Shown piece by piece: positions 10,677-21,252 of a stretch of DNA of 64,000 nt (position 1 is its first letter; each line of letters starts with the position of its first letter). The notes below the pieces were generated by a model that was given only the letters and a program-made list of their open reading frames with translations, was not told where the DNA came from and did not search any database. Position numbers and translations under genes: made by a program. Source of the DNA: Okapia johnstoni (lineage: Eukaryota > Chordata > Mammalia > Artiodactyla > Giraffidae); NCBI GenBank assembly GCA_024291935.2, contig CM044307.1:94989461-95053460 (forward strand). The letters are read 5' to 3'.

Positions 10677-11320
10677 GGGGCAAGACAGTGGAAACAGTTT
10701 CAGACTTTATTTTCTTTTATTTTTTTTATTTTTGGCTCCAAAAATCACTGCAGATAGTGATTGCAGCCATGAAATTAAAAGACGCTTACTCCTTGGAAGG
10801 AAGTTTATGACTAACCTAGACAGCATATTGAAAAGCAGAGACATTGCTTTGCCAACAAAGATTCGTCTAGTCAAGGCTATGGTTTTTCCAGTGGTCATGT
10901 ATGGATGTGAGAGTTGGACGGTGAAGAAAGCTGAGCGCTGCAGAATTGATGCTTTTGAACTGTGGTGTTGGAGAAGACTCTTGAGAGTCCCTTGGACTGC
11001 AAGGAGATCCAATCAATCCATCCTAAAGCAGATCAGTCCTGGGTGTTCATTGGAAGGACTGATGTTGAAGCTGAAACTCCAATACTTGGGCCACCTCATG
11101 CGAAGAGTTGACTCATTGGAAAAGATCCCGATGCTTGGAAGGATTGGGGGCAGGAGGAGAAGGGGACGACAGAGGATGAGATGGCTGGATTGCATCACCG
11201 ACTCCACGGACGTGAGGTTGGGTAAACTCCGGGAGTTGGTGATGGACAGGGAGGCTTGGCGTGCCGCGATTCATGGGGTCGCAAAGAGTAGGACACCATT
11301 GAGCAACTGAACGGAACTGA
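10677..11320 (+). mobile_element. BovB (RTE) LINE 3' fragment with long open frame
   Basis: 5'-truncated BovB, the RTE-clade LINE acquired by ruminants. It carries the C-terminal part of the reverse-transcriptase ORF: an open frame at 10675-11310 (211 codons) with the conserved [27 protein letters not shown] and [12 protein letters not shown] blocks, ending KSRTPLSN. The 3' end shows the BovB-type ACTGA-like terminal motif at about 11310-11320. Relative to other copies there is a T-rich expansion at 10715-10735. The catalytic domain is missing, so it cannot act. The open frame suggests a rather young insertion. Confidence 0.93.
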
Positions 11321-11960
11321 AGTATAAAAAAAGACATGCCTTTATATTAAAGGAAAATCAGAAAAGAGAGGCTCATGCATAATAGTGATTGAAACAATTT
11401 AATTTCTCCTCTCCAAAGTTTTCTTCCCCATAATCCTTTGAATCAATTGTTTAGAACTTAAGTTTCACTTCATTGTTAATTTACATATCTGCCCTGACTT
11501 TCATTTTAGCCTAGTAGTTCTCGCTCAGTCAGTTAGCAGAGGGAATAAAACTTAGACCTTGACTTGGCTGCTCAAGGGATTCTCTTGCTCTTTAATAGCA
11601 AGTGCATCTTCATTAGTATCTATTTCCAGCATGGGAGAGACAATTTACATAGATGCTAAAAAGCAAGTTATAGACAGAATTAAGTGAACGGAAAATCAGT
11701 GTTGAAAGTTGTAAACATCAAGTCTAAAATGACATTATTTAAGGTATCAGAACCCTGAGTAGCAGAAAACAAAACAAAACAAAACAAAACAAAACAAAAA
11801 ACCAAACAAGCGTTTAGGCCAATGTCAGCAAAAAACTTCTTAATGATAATGAGTGTATAATACTCTCTCCAGGGAAGAAATGGAAGCTATTATTTACAAA
11901 CTCTGTAGCTTAATTGGGTAAAAAATCAACCACATCCTTTTGGGAATAATATGTGTTGAG
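11321..11960. other. Anonymous AT-rich sequence with (AAAAC)n
   Basis: No gene seen. A pentanucleotide (AAAAC)n microsatellite occupies 11766-11799. Confidence 0.7.
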
Positions 11961-11970
11961 AAGTAAGATG

Positions 11971-12110
11971 TTCAGTTCAGTTCAGTTGCTCAGTCGTGTC
12001 CGACTCTTTGCAATCCCATGGACTGCAGCAGGCCAGGCCTCCCTGTCCATCAACAATTCCCGGAGTTTACTCAAACTCATATCCACTGAGTCGGTGAGGC
12101 AAGTAAGATG
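11971..12110 (-). mobile_element. BovB/ART2-type 3' fragment with 10-bp TSD
   Basis: 140-bp minus-strand fragment of the BovB 3' end (TTCAGTTCAGTTCAGTTGCTC on the left is the complement of the terminal repeats). AAGTAAGATG is duplicated at 11961-11970 and 12111-12120, which marks a separate short insertion. Confidence 0.9.
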
Positions 12111-12120
12111 AGATATTCTC

Positions 12121-13758
12121 AAATTAAGAAGGGAAAACAAATTTATGATACTCTTTGTTTCTACATGTTTATATGTAAAATTAAATTGTCATTCATTTTT
12201 CTGAGTGATAACAAAAATTCCTAACTAAAATTACTTCTTTAACCGCTTTTAAATGAAAAAATAATCCAAGTTATTTTTTCTTGGAATTATCTGACTAACA
12301 GCTGCAGTTATCCTAAATGCTTTGACTTATTTTATCACTATTAATTTCCACATTCTCAAGTAAGGGTATACAAATGCTTGAAAGCCATCAGATTTGCTGA
12401 AAGGGGCCCTATAAGTCCTGATCCCAAATCAATTAAAAATGTACCACATGTCAATCATTAATATTTTCAGTCACAAAAAAGCAGTACCTTCTATCAATTA
12501 TTTTTCAACACACAAAACAATGAATAAATTATGTCAAGATTTTCAACAGCTTGTTGATCTCAGCAAAAACATTTTAATTTTGTTTTTTACCATGAACAAT
12601 AAGAAATTTTCAGGGTCATTATATAAAATGAAGTTATTTTCTTTCTAGAGAAAAGTCTTCATGAGAATCAAGGCTAGAGTTAGGCAGGAACAGAGCAACA
12701 TATAATTTCACAGAATTCTATTATCCCTTTGACGCTTAAGGGAAAATATGCTAGAGATGGTCTTCTGCCAAATTAAGTACATATGCATTGAGTGATTTTT
12801 TGTTTTGGAAAAATATCTTTGATCAGCTTGAGACCAAAGTTCTTGAGAAACATGAAAGCCAATTGTGCTGTCAGAGTCTTCTCTTCACTCAGGTAGCTAC
12901 TAGGGATGTGAAAAAAGGAAGAAAAAAAAAAATGAAACGAAGCAGAAAACATGAGGACTTTAATGTTATTGTGTGAGATAATTTATCATAGAAGAGCGAA
13001 CATTAGTTTCAGTAGCGATTAGGTGGTAAGTCCTCTTAAAATTTTTAGTTACCTAAGAGACATTATTTCTGCTTTGTGTGTAACTTCTCATTAAGGGTTA
13101 TGATACGTCAGAAAGATGATTTAGTGAAAGTAGGATTACTGCTCAAAGCATGTTTCTAAAATCATTTAAAATCAATAATTGAAAAGCTATTATTATTCAG
13201 AACATGCTGCTGGAAGTTGACAATTGTCAACCAAAAACAACAAGAACAACAACAAACCTATTGTGATCCGTTAGTGAGTGGCATCATGCTGACTAAGGCT
13301 TATCACATACTTGAAGCCTAACATTCTTTAAATTTATAATTAAAATAAAATTATGCTGAACATGAAAAAAAAAATAATGTGAAGTATTTGTCACTGAAAT
13401 AGCAATTTTGGTGTCAATATGGCAACTTAAAACAGAAAGATCAGTGAGCTAATGGTATTGACATCCTAATAACTTTATTTATTAGATACAAATTTAAATG
13501 TTTTATGAGTATATGTCAGTAAAATGCTATGCTATTATAGGGATGATCTCATTGAAGTAGATTTTATCTATAACAACATTTATAAAATATAGAACACTCT
13601 ATTTCTACAGTCTGTTACACACACACTTTTTGATGGTTCATTTTTGTTTAAAAGAAATGAAAATCTTTGCTGAGAATTTTTTCCATAGTGAAACTTCTTA
13701 TTTGATGCACTCTGTGTCCAGTAATTTTTCCATAATCATCATTGTCATATCACACCTC
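12121..13758. other. Anonymous AT-rich intergenic sequence
   Basis: 1.6 kb with no recognisable gene or young repeat. Short open frames (for example 12439-12648) lack any known motif. Confidence 0.6.
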
Positions 13759-13960
13759 CCAGTAGCTCACACAGAAAAGAATTTGCCTGCAGTGCAAGAG
13801 ACCTGAGTTTGATCCCTGGGTCAGGGAGACCCTCTGGAGAAAGGAATGGCAATCCACTCCAGCATCCTTGCCTGGAGAATCCCATGGACAGAGAAGCCTA
13901 GCAGGTTACAGTCCATGAAGTTGCAAGAAAGCAGACACGACTGAGCAACTAACACATACA
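13759..13960 (+). mobile_element. Bov-tA SINE
   Basis: tRNA-derived head with a B-box-like GTTTGATCCCTGGGT, a middle block GGAATGGCAATCCACTCCAG, and the BovA-type 3' part ending GACACGACTGAGCAACTAAC. This pol III SINE depends on BovB machinery because its 3' end matches BovB. No convincing target duplication. Confidence 0.92.
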
Positions 13961-14237
13961 CATCTTTGCCACAAACATTTTTGCTACTAACTTGTTCACA
14001 CCATGACTAGTTGGTCACAAGGCAATTTTTCTGTCAAAGATTAAATAATGAAAAATAAAAGAGGAACATTAAAAAAGGACACAATGAAACATGAGAAAAA
14101 AATAACAAAATTAAAAAGACTTCATTGAGAAATACAAAAATATTTGAATACAGTTAAAAATGTGTGTAGATTCATGGAACAAACAACTGATTTTATACTG
14201 TGGATTGTACCTAAGCACTTGTCTTTCATTCATATTA

Positions 14238-14238
<1 letters not shown>

Positions 14239-14298
<60 letters not shown>

Positions 14299-14323
14299 CA
14301 CAGATACACACACACACATATAC

Positions 14324-14355
<32 letters not shown>

Positions 14356-14356
14356 C
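14239..14356. repeat. Compound (CA)n(TA)n microsatellite
   Basis: About 22 CA repeats pass into TA repeats, then an interrupted CA/TA block, then a second TA run. Open frames on both strands here (14111-14464) are artefacts of the repeat. Confidence 0.97.
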
Positions 14357-14817
14357 TTGCTGATTCATTTCCTCCTTCAGCATCATACATTTTCTTTTTT
14401 GCTAAATTTTTTTTCTTTAGTAATAGAAGTATCAGTTTCCAAACACTATTATGCATATTTGTAACTGAACTTTGTATTCATTGTGAAAACCTCTAGTTTT
14501 GTGTGTTTTTGGCTTCATGTCACATGCTCACTGATGGATTTTCCAAAGTTCTTTGGGAGATATGGGCTCAACTTTGAACTTTTGAGGGCTTCAACATCAT
14601 TCTCCTCTAATACAGAGTGTTTCAAAGGAAGAAACCCATTGTTAGGGGAAATCATCATCATGTATCATCAGCTCAATGAGGCCATCAAGAAAATTGTGAA
14701 CAGAAAGAAATGCTAATATATTTCAACCAGCTAAAATCAGACTAGTGAATCAAAAACTGTCAACCAGTTATTTTTTTTTCACAGCAAAATTGTCTTATAG
14801 CCAATTAATTATGGTGC
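14357..14817. other. Anonymous sequence
   Basis: No gene recognised. A 77-codon frame at 14483-14716 has no family motif. Confidence 0.5.
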
Positions 14818-14824
14818 AATGTCT

Positions 14825-15045
14825 GTGGACTTCTCTGGTGGCACAGACAGTAAAGAACCAACCTGCAGTGCAGAAGACCCAGGTTTGATCCCTGGGTTAG
14901 GAAGATCCCCTGGAGAAGGGAATGGCAACCCACTCCAGTATTCTTTCCTGGGACATCCTATGGACAGAGGAGACTGGTGAGCTACAGTCCATGAGGTCAC
15001 AAAGAGTTGGACGTGACTGAGCGATTAACATTTTCACATTCTTTT
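14825..15045 (+). mobile_element. Bov-tA SINE
   Basis: Full-length-looking copy: GGACTTCTCTGGTGGCACAG head, B-box-like GTTTGATCCCTGGG, CCTATGGACAGAGGAGACTGG core, GACGTGACTGAGCGATT tail. A 7-bp repeat AATGTCT at 14818-14824 and 15046-15052 may be its target duplication. Confidence 0.93.
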
Positions 15046-15052
15046 AATGTCT

Positions 15053-16965
15053 CTAGCAAAGATGTGCATAGTAAAGTCAACTTAATACACTTCCTGTAAT
15101 CACATAAATTATCCCTCATATGTTCTACAGTTTAATGTAGTGTCCATAAGGACATAATTCAGGATTCATGGGATATATACTTTAGAAAATACCGTGCCCT
15201 TTTATCCATTATACTCCCAAATCTGGTAGCTATTATATGAAATAAATATTAAGAGTGCTTAAACTGTAATCATCATGAGCATTAAAATTATAGTCAGGAT
15301 CAGTATAGAAAGCATGCTAGGTATCTATTAATTTTTATCAGCATGGAAAAACAGTGAAATGTGAACTAGACCCCATTAGATAGTGCTGGATTGTGTAAAT
15401 TTTAAGAATTCTTCAATCTCCCAAGAATCAGCAGTTCCCAAAGGTCAGTTCTGACAAAAGATAAGATATATTTAGATCAAGTTATAGATCTGGTAATGTG
15501 CTCTGTATACTTTAATCCCTTCAAACATTCAAAGCCTACAAGCAGGCAGAGCTGGATTTACTCAAGTTTCACTTTACACTTTGCTTTCCCACTCAGTAGC
15601 ATTAAGGTGAAACTCCCAAAAGATAACACAAGCTAAGATGAGCTCATCTAAATGCAATCCAGTCATTCAGGTTTAGATAATAGCCACTGACAAGACAATG
15701 TATGGTTTTCAACATTTTTTAGCATTGGTAACCATCCAGGCCCTAGCAACTCTATTAAGTCATGAGCTGACACAAGTGCAAAGTAATTTGCACGGGCTGA
15801 AAAAAAAGAGTCACAAAGAACTTTAATAATGTAAATTGTATTTGAACTTTGCCATCACCCTAGTTTACGGAAGTTAATTCCTATCCTCAGTTTCCAAAGA
15901 CAAAGATAAATTGACCCTCTTTATCTTTGTGCACTTTGATTAGAAATGTTCTTTTCTCACCTATATCTTCCATCATAGAGGGTAGTCGCTCAATAAAAAG
16001 ATGTGACCTGAACCAAGGTTTCTGTTTTTCAGAACTGCACTATGTAGCTACAGGTTACTGCTTTTGTAAAGCTATTATTTTTATTGTCAACATCAATGGT
16101 GCCCTAAGATCAATAGGTGCAATAAATTGAAGCAAGAAAACACAACATTTGACCAAATGTCCTCCTCCCCCAAAATATCTACTTTGGTGATGGAAAAATA
16201 AGCAAATAACTTCTGTAATTAGACATTAAAAAAGCCTGGAGAACAGTAGTTAACCCTAACTGTACCTCCAAGAAATGTGTCATTGGGTAAGACCAGGAGG
16301 GTAACCAGATATTTAAATTCTAAAAACCAGAAAATGAGGCACTCTTCCATTATGCAATCATTATGACACAAAAGTACAAAGAAAACTATCTGAAGATGTA
16401 AAGACAAACAGAAGATTCCACATCCAAAAAAGCAATGGGTTTATTTATGAAAGTTAGCTAAACATATCATTTGCCTGTGTGACAGATTCATTTAAATTCT
16501 AATTCCCTTGGGAACATAGATGGAAGCTTGAATTCAGCCAACACTAAAATGTTAGCTTATACTGTCATTTATAAATAAGACTCTGAGTTTCTGGTTTTAT
16601 TTCTTATTGAGAAATTATCAAATCTCTTAAACTACATTGCCAAAAGAATGACCAACTTGTACAAAATATGTAGTCACTGACAATCAGTCAGAAAGTCTTA
16701 TCTTGAGCTTATCTTGGTCAACATTAGCATTAACCCCTACTTATTTTTAAGACCACTCAAAATAATGAGCCAACAATATATTTTCACTTTGTAGGATATT
16801 AAATGCACAAGAAATGCTGTGTGATGTCTACCTGTATGTCATTTAGACCCTTTCAATATTTTAAGGGAAAAAAAAAATTATCCTGAATAATTCTATCTGT
16901 TGGTCAACACATTATTATTATGCAATAATAAGCATAGTAGAATTGAATTAATCCTCTTTCAAAAA
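15053..16965. other. Anonymous AT-rich intergenic sequence
   Basis: 1.9 kb without recognised gene or young repeat. Short frames at 15927-16130 and 16219-16407 have no motif I know. Confidence 0.6.
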
Positions 16966-17409
16966 CATACATGTTGCAATCCTAATCCCCGGTACCTTGA
17001 AGTATGACCTTATTGGAAAATAAAGTTGATAGAAATATATAAATGCAAATAGTTAAGATGAGTTCATACTGGAGTACAGTGGGCTCCTAGTCTAACGTGG
17101 CTGGTGTCTGCATAAGAATATTGTTGTGTGAAGATACAAAGAGTTAGGGAGAAACAACAAGTGTTGATGGAGGCAGAGATAGCAGTTATGCAACTACAAG
17201 CCAAGGAGTTCCAGGAATTACTGGTAATACCAGGAACTAAGACAAAGGCATGGAATAGATTCTTCCCTATAGCCTTCCATAGACCATGGTCCTGCCAAGA
17301 ACTTGGTTTTTGGACCTTTAGTATCCAAAACTGAAGCAAAATGTTATTTTTTTTTAAAGCCACTCAGTCTGTGGTACTTCGTTACAGCAGCACCAGGAAA
17401 TTAATACAC
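16966..17409 (+). mobile_element. MLT1-like (ERVL-MaLR) solo LTR
   Basis: Old endogenous-retrovirus-type LTR with no internal genes. Diagnostic blocks in order: a TGCAATCCTAATCCCCGGTACC-like start region, GACCTTATTGGAAAATA, GTTAAGATGAGTTCATACTGGAG, CTACAAGCCAAGGAG, and the 3' end GCCACTCAGTCTGTGGTACTT followed by TTACAGCAGC and AATTAATACA. It is strongly diverged, as expected for a Mesozoic or early Tertiary element. The subfamily is not certain. Confidence 0.72.
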
Positions 17410-18112
17410 ATAAGATAAAATAAAAATATGCTTAATATAAAGACTATCAAACCTAGAGTTTCTTCACCTCCCTCTTTCCCCTTTATCTATCCCCCTGAAA
17501 TTGTCCTGCATAATGGCAATAAAGTGTTGCTGACTTCCAAGAGTCAACCAAATAATATAAGAGCCAAGCCAGGTTTTGAGGCTGCAGAAAATATGTGGTT
17601 TTCCTTACTCTAAAACATAAAACATAAGCCCCAAACAGAAAACTTGAAAGAAAGCTTTAAATATTAACTGAACATTTCAAGTTAATTGGGTAATGATAGC
17701 CAGGACAATGACTCTAAATGCTATAAACCAAGCTGAGTAGAATAGAAGGATTGAGGAACTAACACGGGTTATAGAAGGTACAATTTTTAAAGTCTATGTA
17801 TGACACAGGTATAGTTCAGCCAAACGATTGAACCACATAAACTATTAATATCAAACGTATTGAACACTGTGATTTTGTGTGACCTCATATCTAAAAGCAG
17901 TCGATCACAAGGTAGTTGGATAAAGAGACAGACTATAGTATGGGGTGCAATGTGAAAATGAAGTCATATAAATTGGGCTAACACAAAAAGAAAGGCTAAA
18001 AAATGCTTTTACTTATTCTTTCCTATCTTGTTGATCACCAGAACCAGCTGGTGATTTACACAATGTAATTCTGAATGCTACTGCTAGCTTTCCACACAGT
18101 TCATGGAGTTCA
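17410..18112. other. Anonymous AT-rich sequence
   Basis: No gene or clear repeat recognised. Confidence 0.5.
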
Positions 18113-18986
18113 TGTATATTGTCATCTTGCTTATTTAACATATGCAGAGTGCATCAGGTGAAATGCTGGGCTGCATGAATCACAAGCTGGAATCAAGATT
18201 TCTGGGATAAATATCAACAACTTCACATATGCAGATGATATCACTAGGATGGCAGAAAGTGAAGAGGGACTAAAGAGCTTCCTGATGAGGGTGGAAGAGG
18301 AGAGTGAAAAATTGTCTTAAAACTCAACATTCAAAAACCTAAGGTCATGGCATCCAGTCTCATCACTTCAAGGCAAATAGAAGTGGAAACAATGACAGAA
18401 TTTATTTTCTTGGGCTGCAAAATCACTGTGGGTGATGACTACAGCTTTGAATTAAAAGACACTTGCTCCTTGGAAGGAAAGTAAGACAAACTTAGCATGT
18501 TAAAAAGTTCACTTTGCTGGCAAAAGTCTGTATAGTCAAAGCTATGTTTTTTTTTCCAGGAGTCATGTATGGATGTGAGAGTTGGACCATAAAGAAGGCT
18601 GAGTGCCAAAGAATTTATGCTTTCAAATTGTGGTGCTGGAGAACTCTTGAGAACCGCTTGGTCCACAAGCATATCAAACCAATCAATTTTAAAGGAAATC
18701 AACCCTGTATATTCATTGGAAAAACTGGTGCTGAAGCTGAAGCTCCAAAACTTTGGTAACCTAATTAAAATGGCTGACACATTGGAAAAGATCCTAATGC
18801 TAGGAAAGATTAAGGCAAAAGGTGAAGGGGGCAAGAGAGGATAAGGTGGTTAGATAACATCATCGACTCAATGGGCATGAGTCTGTGCAAACTTCAGGAG
18901 ACAGTGAAGGACAGGGAAACCTGGTGTGCTGCAGTCCATGAGGTTGCAAAGAGTAGGACATAACTTAGCGACTGAACAACAACAAC
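18113..18986 (+). mobile_element. BovB LINE 3' fragment
   Basis: Begins in the RT domain (coding equivalent of LFNLYAE.) and includes CAGATGATATCACT in place of the YADD coding block, then the [13 protein letters not shown] block (18514-18759), to the 3' end at an (AAC)n tail. Many frameshifts split the frame into short pieces. It is older than the copy at 10677. Confidence 0.93.
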
Positions 18987-20443
18987 TGCTGGCTAATTTT
19001 TTATCACATTTTGTTTCTCAATCTGTCCTTGACTAATATTGAAAATGTTCTAATCTAATCTAAACCTACAGAAAATCATTAGCAGATTCAGGTGGCAGAA
19101 GATAAACCAGTTAACTTAGGAAACTGAGGTAGCACTCTTAACCTAGGAATTAAGATTACATTTCAATCTGTTTTTCATCACTTATGTACCACCAACCAGT
19201 CTTGGTCTTGCTAAGCATGGATTCTCATCAGGGTAAGAATGTCGGGAATTCCAAATACCTGAGTTGGTTTATTAGCATGAGGCTCTTCATACTGTGGCTA
19301 CCATATATCCATTCCTTCTATATTTTCCTGTTTCTCAATTTCCCTAACTCTACTGTTTGTGATAGAGTTTACTTTGACTTTGCACCTGTGTTTCTTAAAA
19401 TCCTACGAAAACTTGAGATAGCATAAAGAAACTTTTGTGATGAATCTGTGCTAAATACTTTGCTTGGTACTTTGTAAGCATCATTTTCAAATCTTGACAA
19501 CTGTAGAGACTTTTGTTCTTTCTATTTTTATAGTTATCTCTGTCCTCTAGATTTTTATTTACTTTTCTGTTTGGGAATGTTTTGATGTCCTTATTGCTTC
19601 CAACTCTTATTTCATCTGCATGATAGTTCTGTTATTTTCTATCTTGCCTCTGTCATCTTGCGTTAGTCAGGGGTCTCAGTCAAAGTAGTCTTTCATTGTA
19701 ATCTGTGAATAATTGCTGAGGGAAAGCCTTAGAGTCTAATTAAATTTGACATTAATTGCTTTCTAACTTTTTGAGCAGCTATAAATAAAAGTGGCCATCT
19801 CATGGACTAATGAAGGTTTCTTATGATGAAAAATGTTTCAAAACACCAAGAATCACATTGTGATCTTTTCTTGACAGAGTATGACATCACATAGTGTAAT
19901 GTAAATACAATGAAACACAAAAACAGAACAAAATATAAAATATTGGGCAATATTGGTCATAAAATGAAAAACCCTAAGTAAATGTAAAGAAAAACTCTCT
20001 TCAATTAATCATTCAATAAACATATATAAAATAAACAAACAAAACTACTATAAGCCAAGCACTTTCCTTAGTGTTGTAAATTTTAAGATATTTGTATAAA
20101 CTTTGACTTTGGAGAATCTACTGTGTGTCAAAACTTGATTTACATCAAACAATACATTCTATTAAAGTTCTACTTATGACTGTGCGGACTACAAAAACAT
20201 TAAATGTTCAGAAAATAAAAAAAAAAATATTTCAAGTGTGGACAAGAATGTATTAAGAGTTAAGTAGTTGTATGAACTCTCCCACAAGTGACAATTATAA
20301 AAACAGAATAAATTATTAAAAAAAAAAAAAACTAAGTAAAGGCACCAGAAAACATCCAAGAGAAGACAGAAGCTCAAGGAAAGTTTGTTTTGGAAAAATT
20401 GCAACTGGTAGGGGTGAAAATTTTCAGTCTGTGGCTTTCTGGT
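18987..20443. other. Anonymous AT-rich sequence, possible L2 relic
   Basis: Mostly unrecognised. At 20004-20082 an ATTCAATAAACATATAT ... AAGCCAAGCACTTTCC stretch resembles the 3' end of an L2 LINE on the minus strand (weak). A poly-A run is at 20318-20330. Confidence 0.4.
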
Positions 20444-20449
20444 CATGAT

Positions 20450-20670
20450 GGTGTGCTCAGATGCTCAGTCACATCCAACTCTTTGTGACCCCATGGACTG
20501 TATCCTGCTGGGCTCCTCTGTCCATGGATTCTCCAGGCAATAATACTGGAGTGGGTTCCCATTCCTTTCTCCAGGAGATCTTCCCTGACCCAGGGATTGA
20601 ACCCGCATCTCTTAAGTTTCCTGCATTGGCAGGTAGATTCTTTACCACTATTGTGACTTAGGAAGCCCAA
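20450..20670 (-). mobile_element. Bov-tA SINE
   Basis: Minus-strand copy: CAGTCACATCCAACTCTTTG at the left is the complement of the BovA 3' end, and CCCAGGGATTGAACCCG is the complement of the tRNA B box. A 6-bp CATGAT repeat at 20444 and 20671 is a weak candidate target duplication. Confidence 0.92.
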
Positions 20671-20947
20671 CATGATAGTAGAAAATAATAACAAAAGCTG
20701 CAGGTTACTGATGTGAGAGAAATTTGGCATGAAACCAAATATCTTAACATTAACTCTGTCTAAATCCAAGAATGGCAGCTAAATTATGTCGACAACAAGG
20801 GGGAGCCCAAGAGGCCTAGTGGTTACACCTCCTAATTTTGTCTGGAAAATGTAGGTATTACCTCCTAATTTTTCCAGATGAAAGAGGATGTTAATAAAAG
20901 TTGATAAAACCTGTGAGTTTCCTGCTTTTTTAACTGAGTGCATTTCC

Positions 20948-20948
<1 letters not shown>

Positions 20949-20978
<30 letters not shown>

Positions 20979-21240
20979 AAGTCGCTTCAGTCGTGTCTGA
21001 CTCTGTGCGACCCCATAGACGGCAGCCCACCAGGCTCCGCTGTCCCTAGGATTCTCCAGGCAAGAATACTGGAGTGGGTTGCCATTTCCTTCTCCAGTGC
21101 ATGAAAGGGAAAAGTGAAAGTGAAGTCACTCAGTCGTGTCCGACTCTCAGCGACCCCATGGACTGTAGCCTACCAGGCTCCTCCATCCATGGGATTTTCC
21201 AGGCAAGAGTACTGGAGTGGGGTGATATTGCCTTCTCCGG
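20949..21240 (-). mobile_element. BOV-A2 dimeric SINE with 12-bp TSD
   Basis: Two BovA monomers joined by a GTGAAAGTGAAGTCACTCAG-type linker, starting on the left with a (GCT)n tract (20949-20978). AGTGCATTTCCT is duplicated exactly at 20937-20948 and 21241-21252. The perfect duplication and low visible decay point to a relatively recent bovid insertion. Confidence 0.95.
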
Positions 21241-21252
21241 AGTGCATTTCCT

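Noticed and set aside
10675..11310. 211-codon open frame as a host gene
   Set aside because: All conserved blocks are BovB reverse-transcriptase C-terminus. The apparent N-terminal hydrophobic stretch comes from a T-rich expansion.
13759..13830. tRNA-like head with B box as a tRNA gene
   Set aside because: It is the tRNA-derived promoter of a Bov-tA SINE followed by the BovA body. The same applies to all other Bov-tA and CHR copies.
14111..14464. Overlapping frames with His/Thr/Tyr repeats
   Set aside because: Translation of a CA/TA microsatellite.
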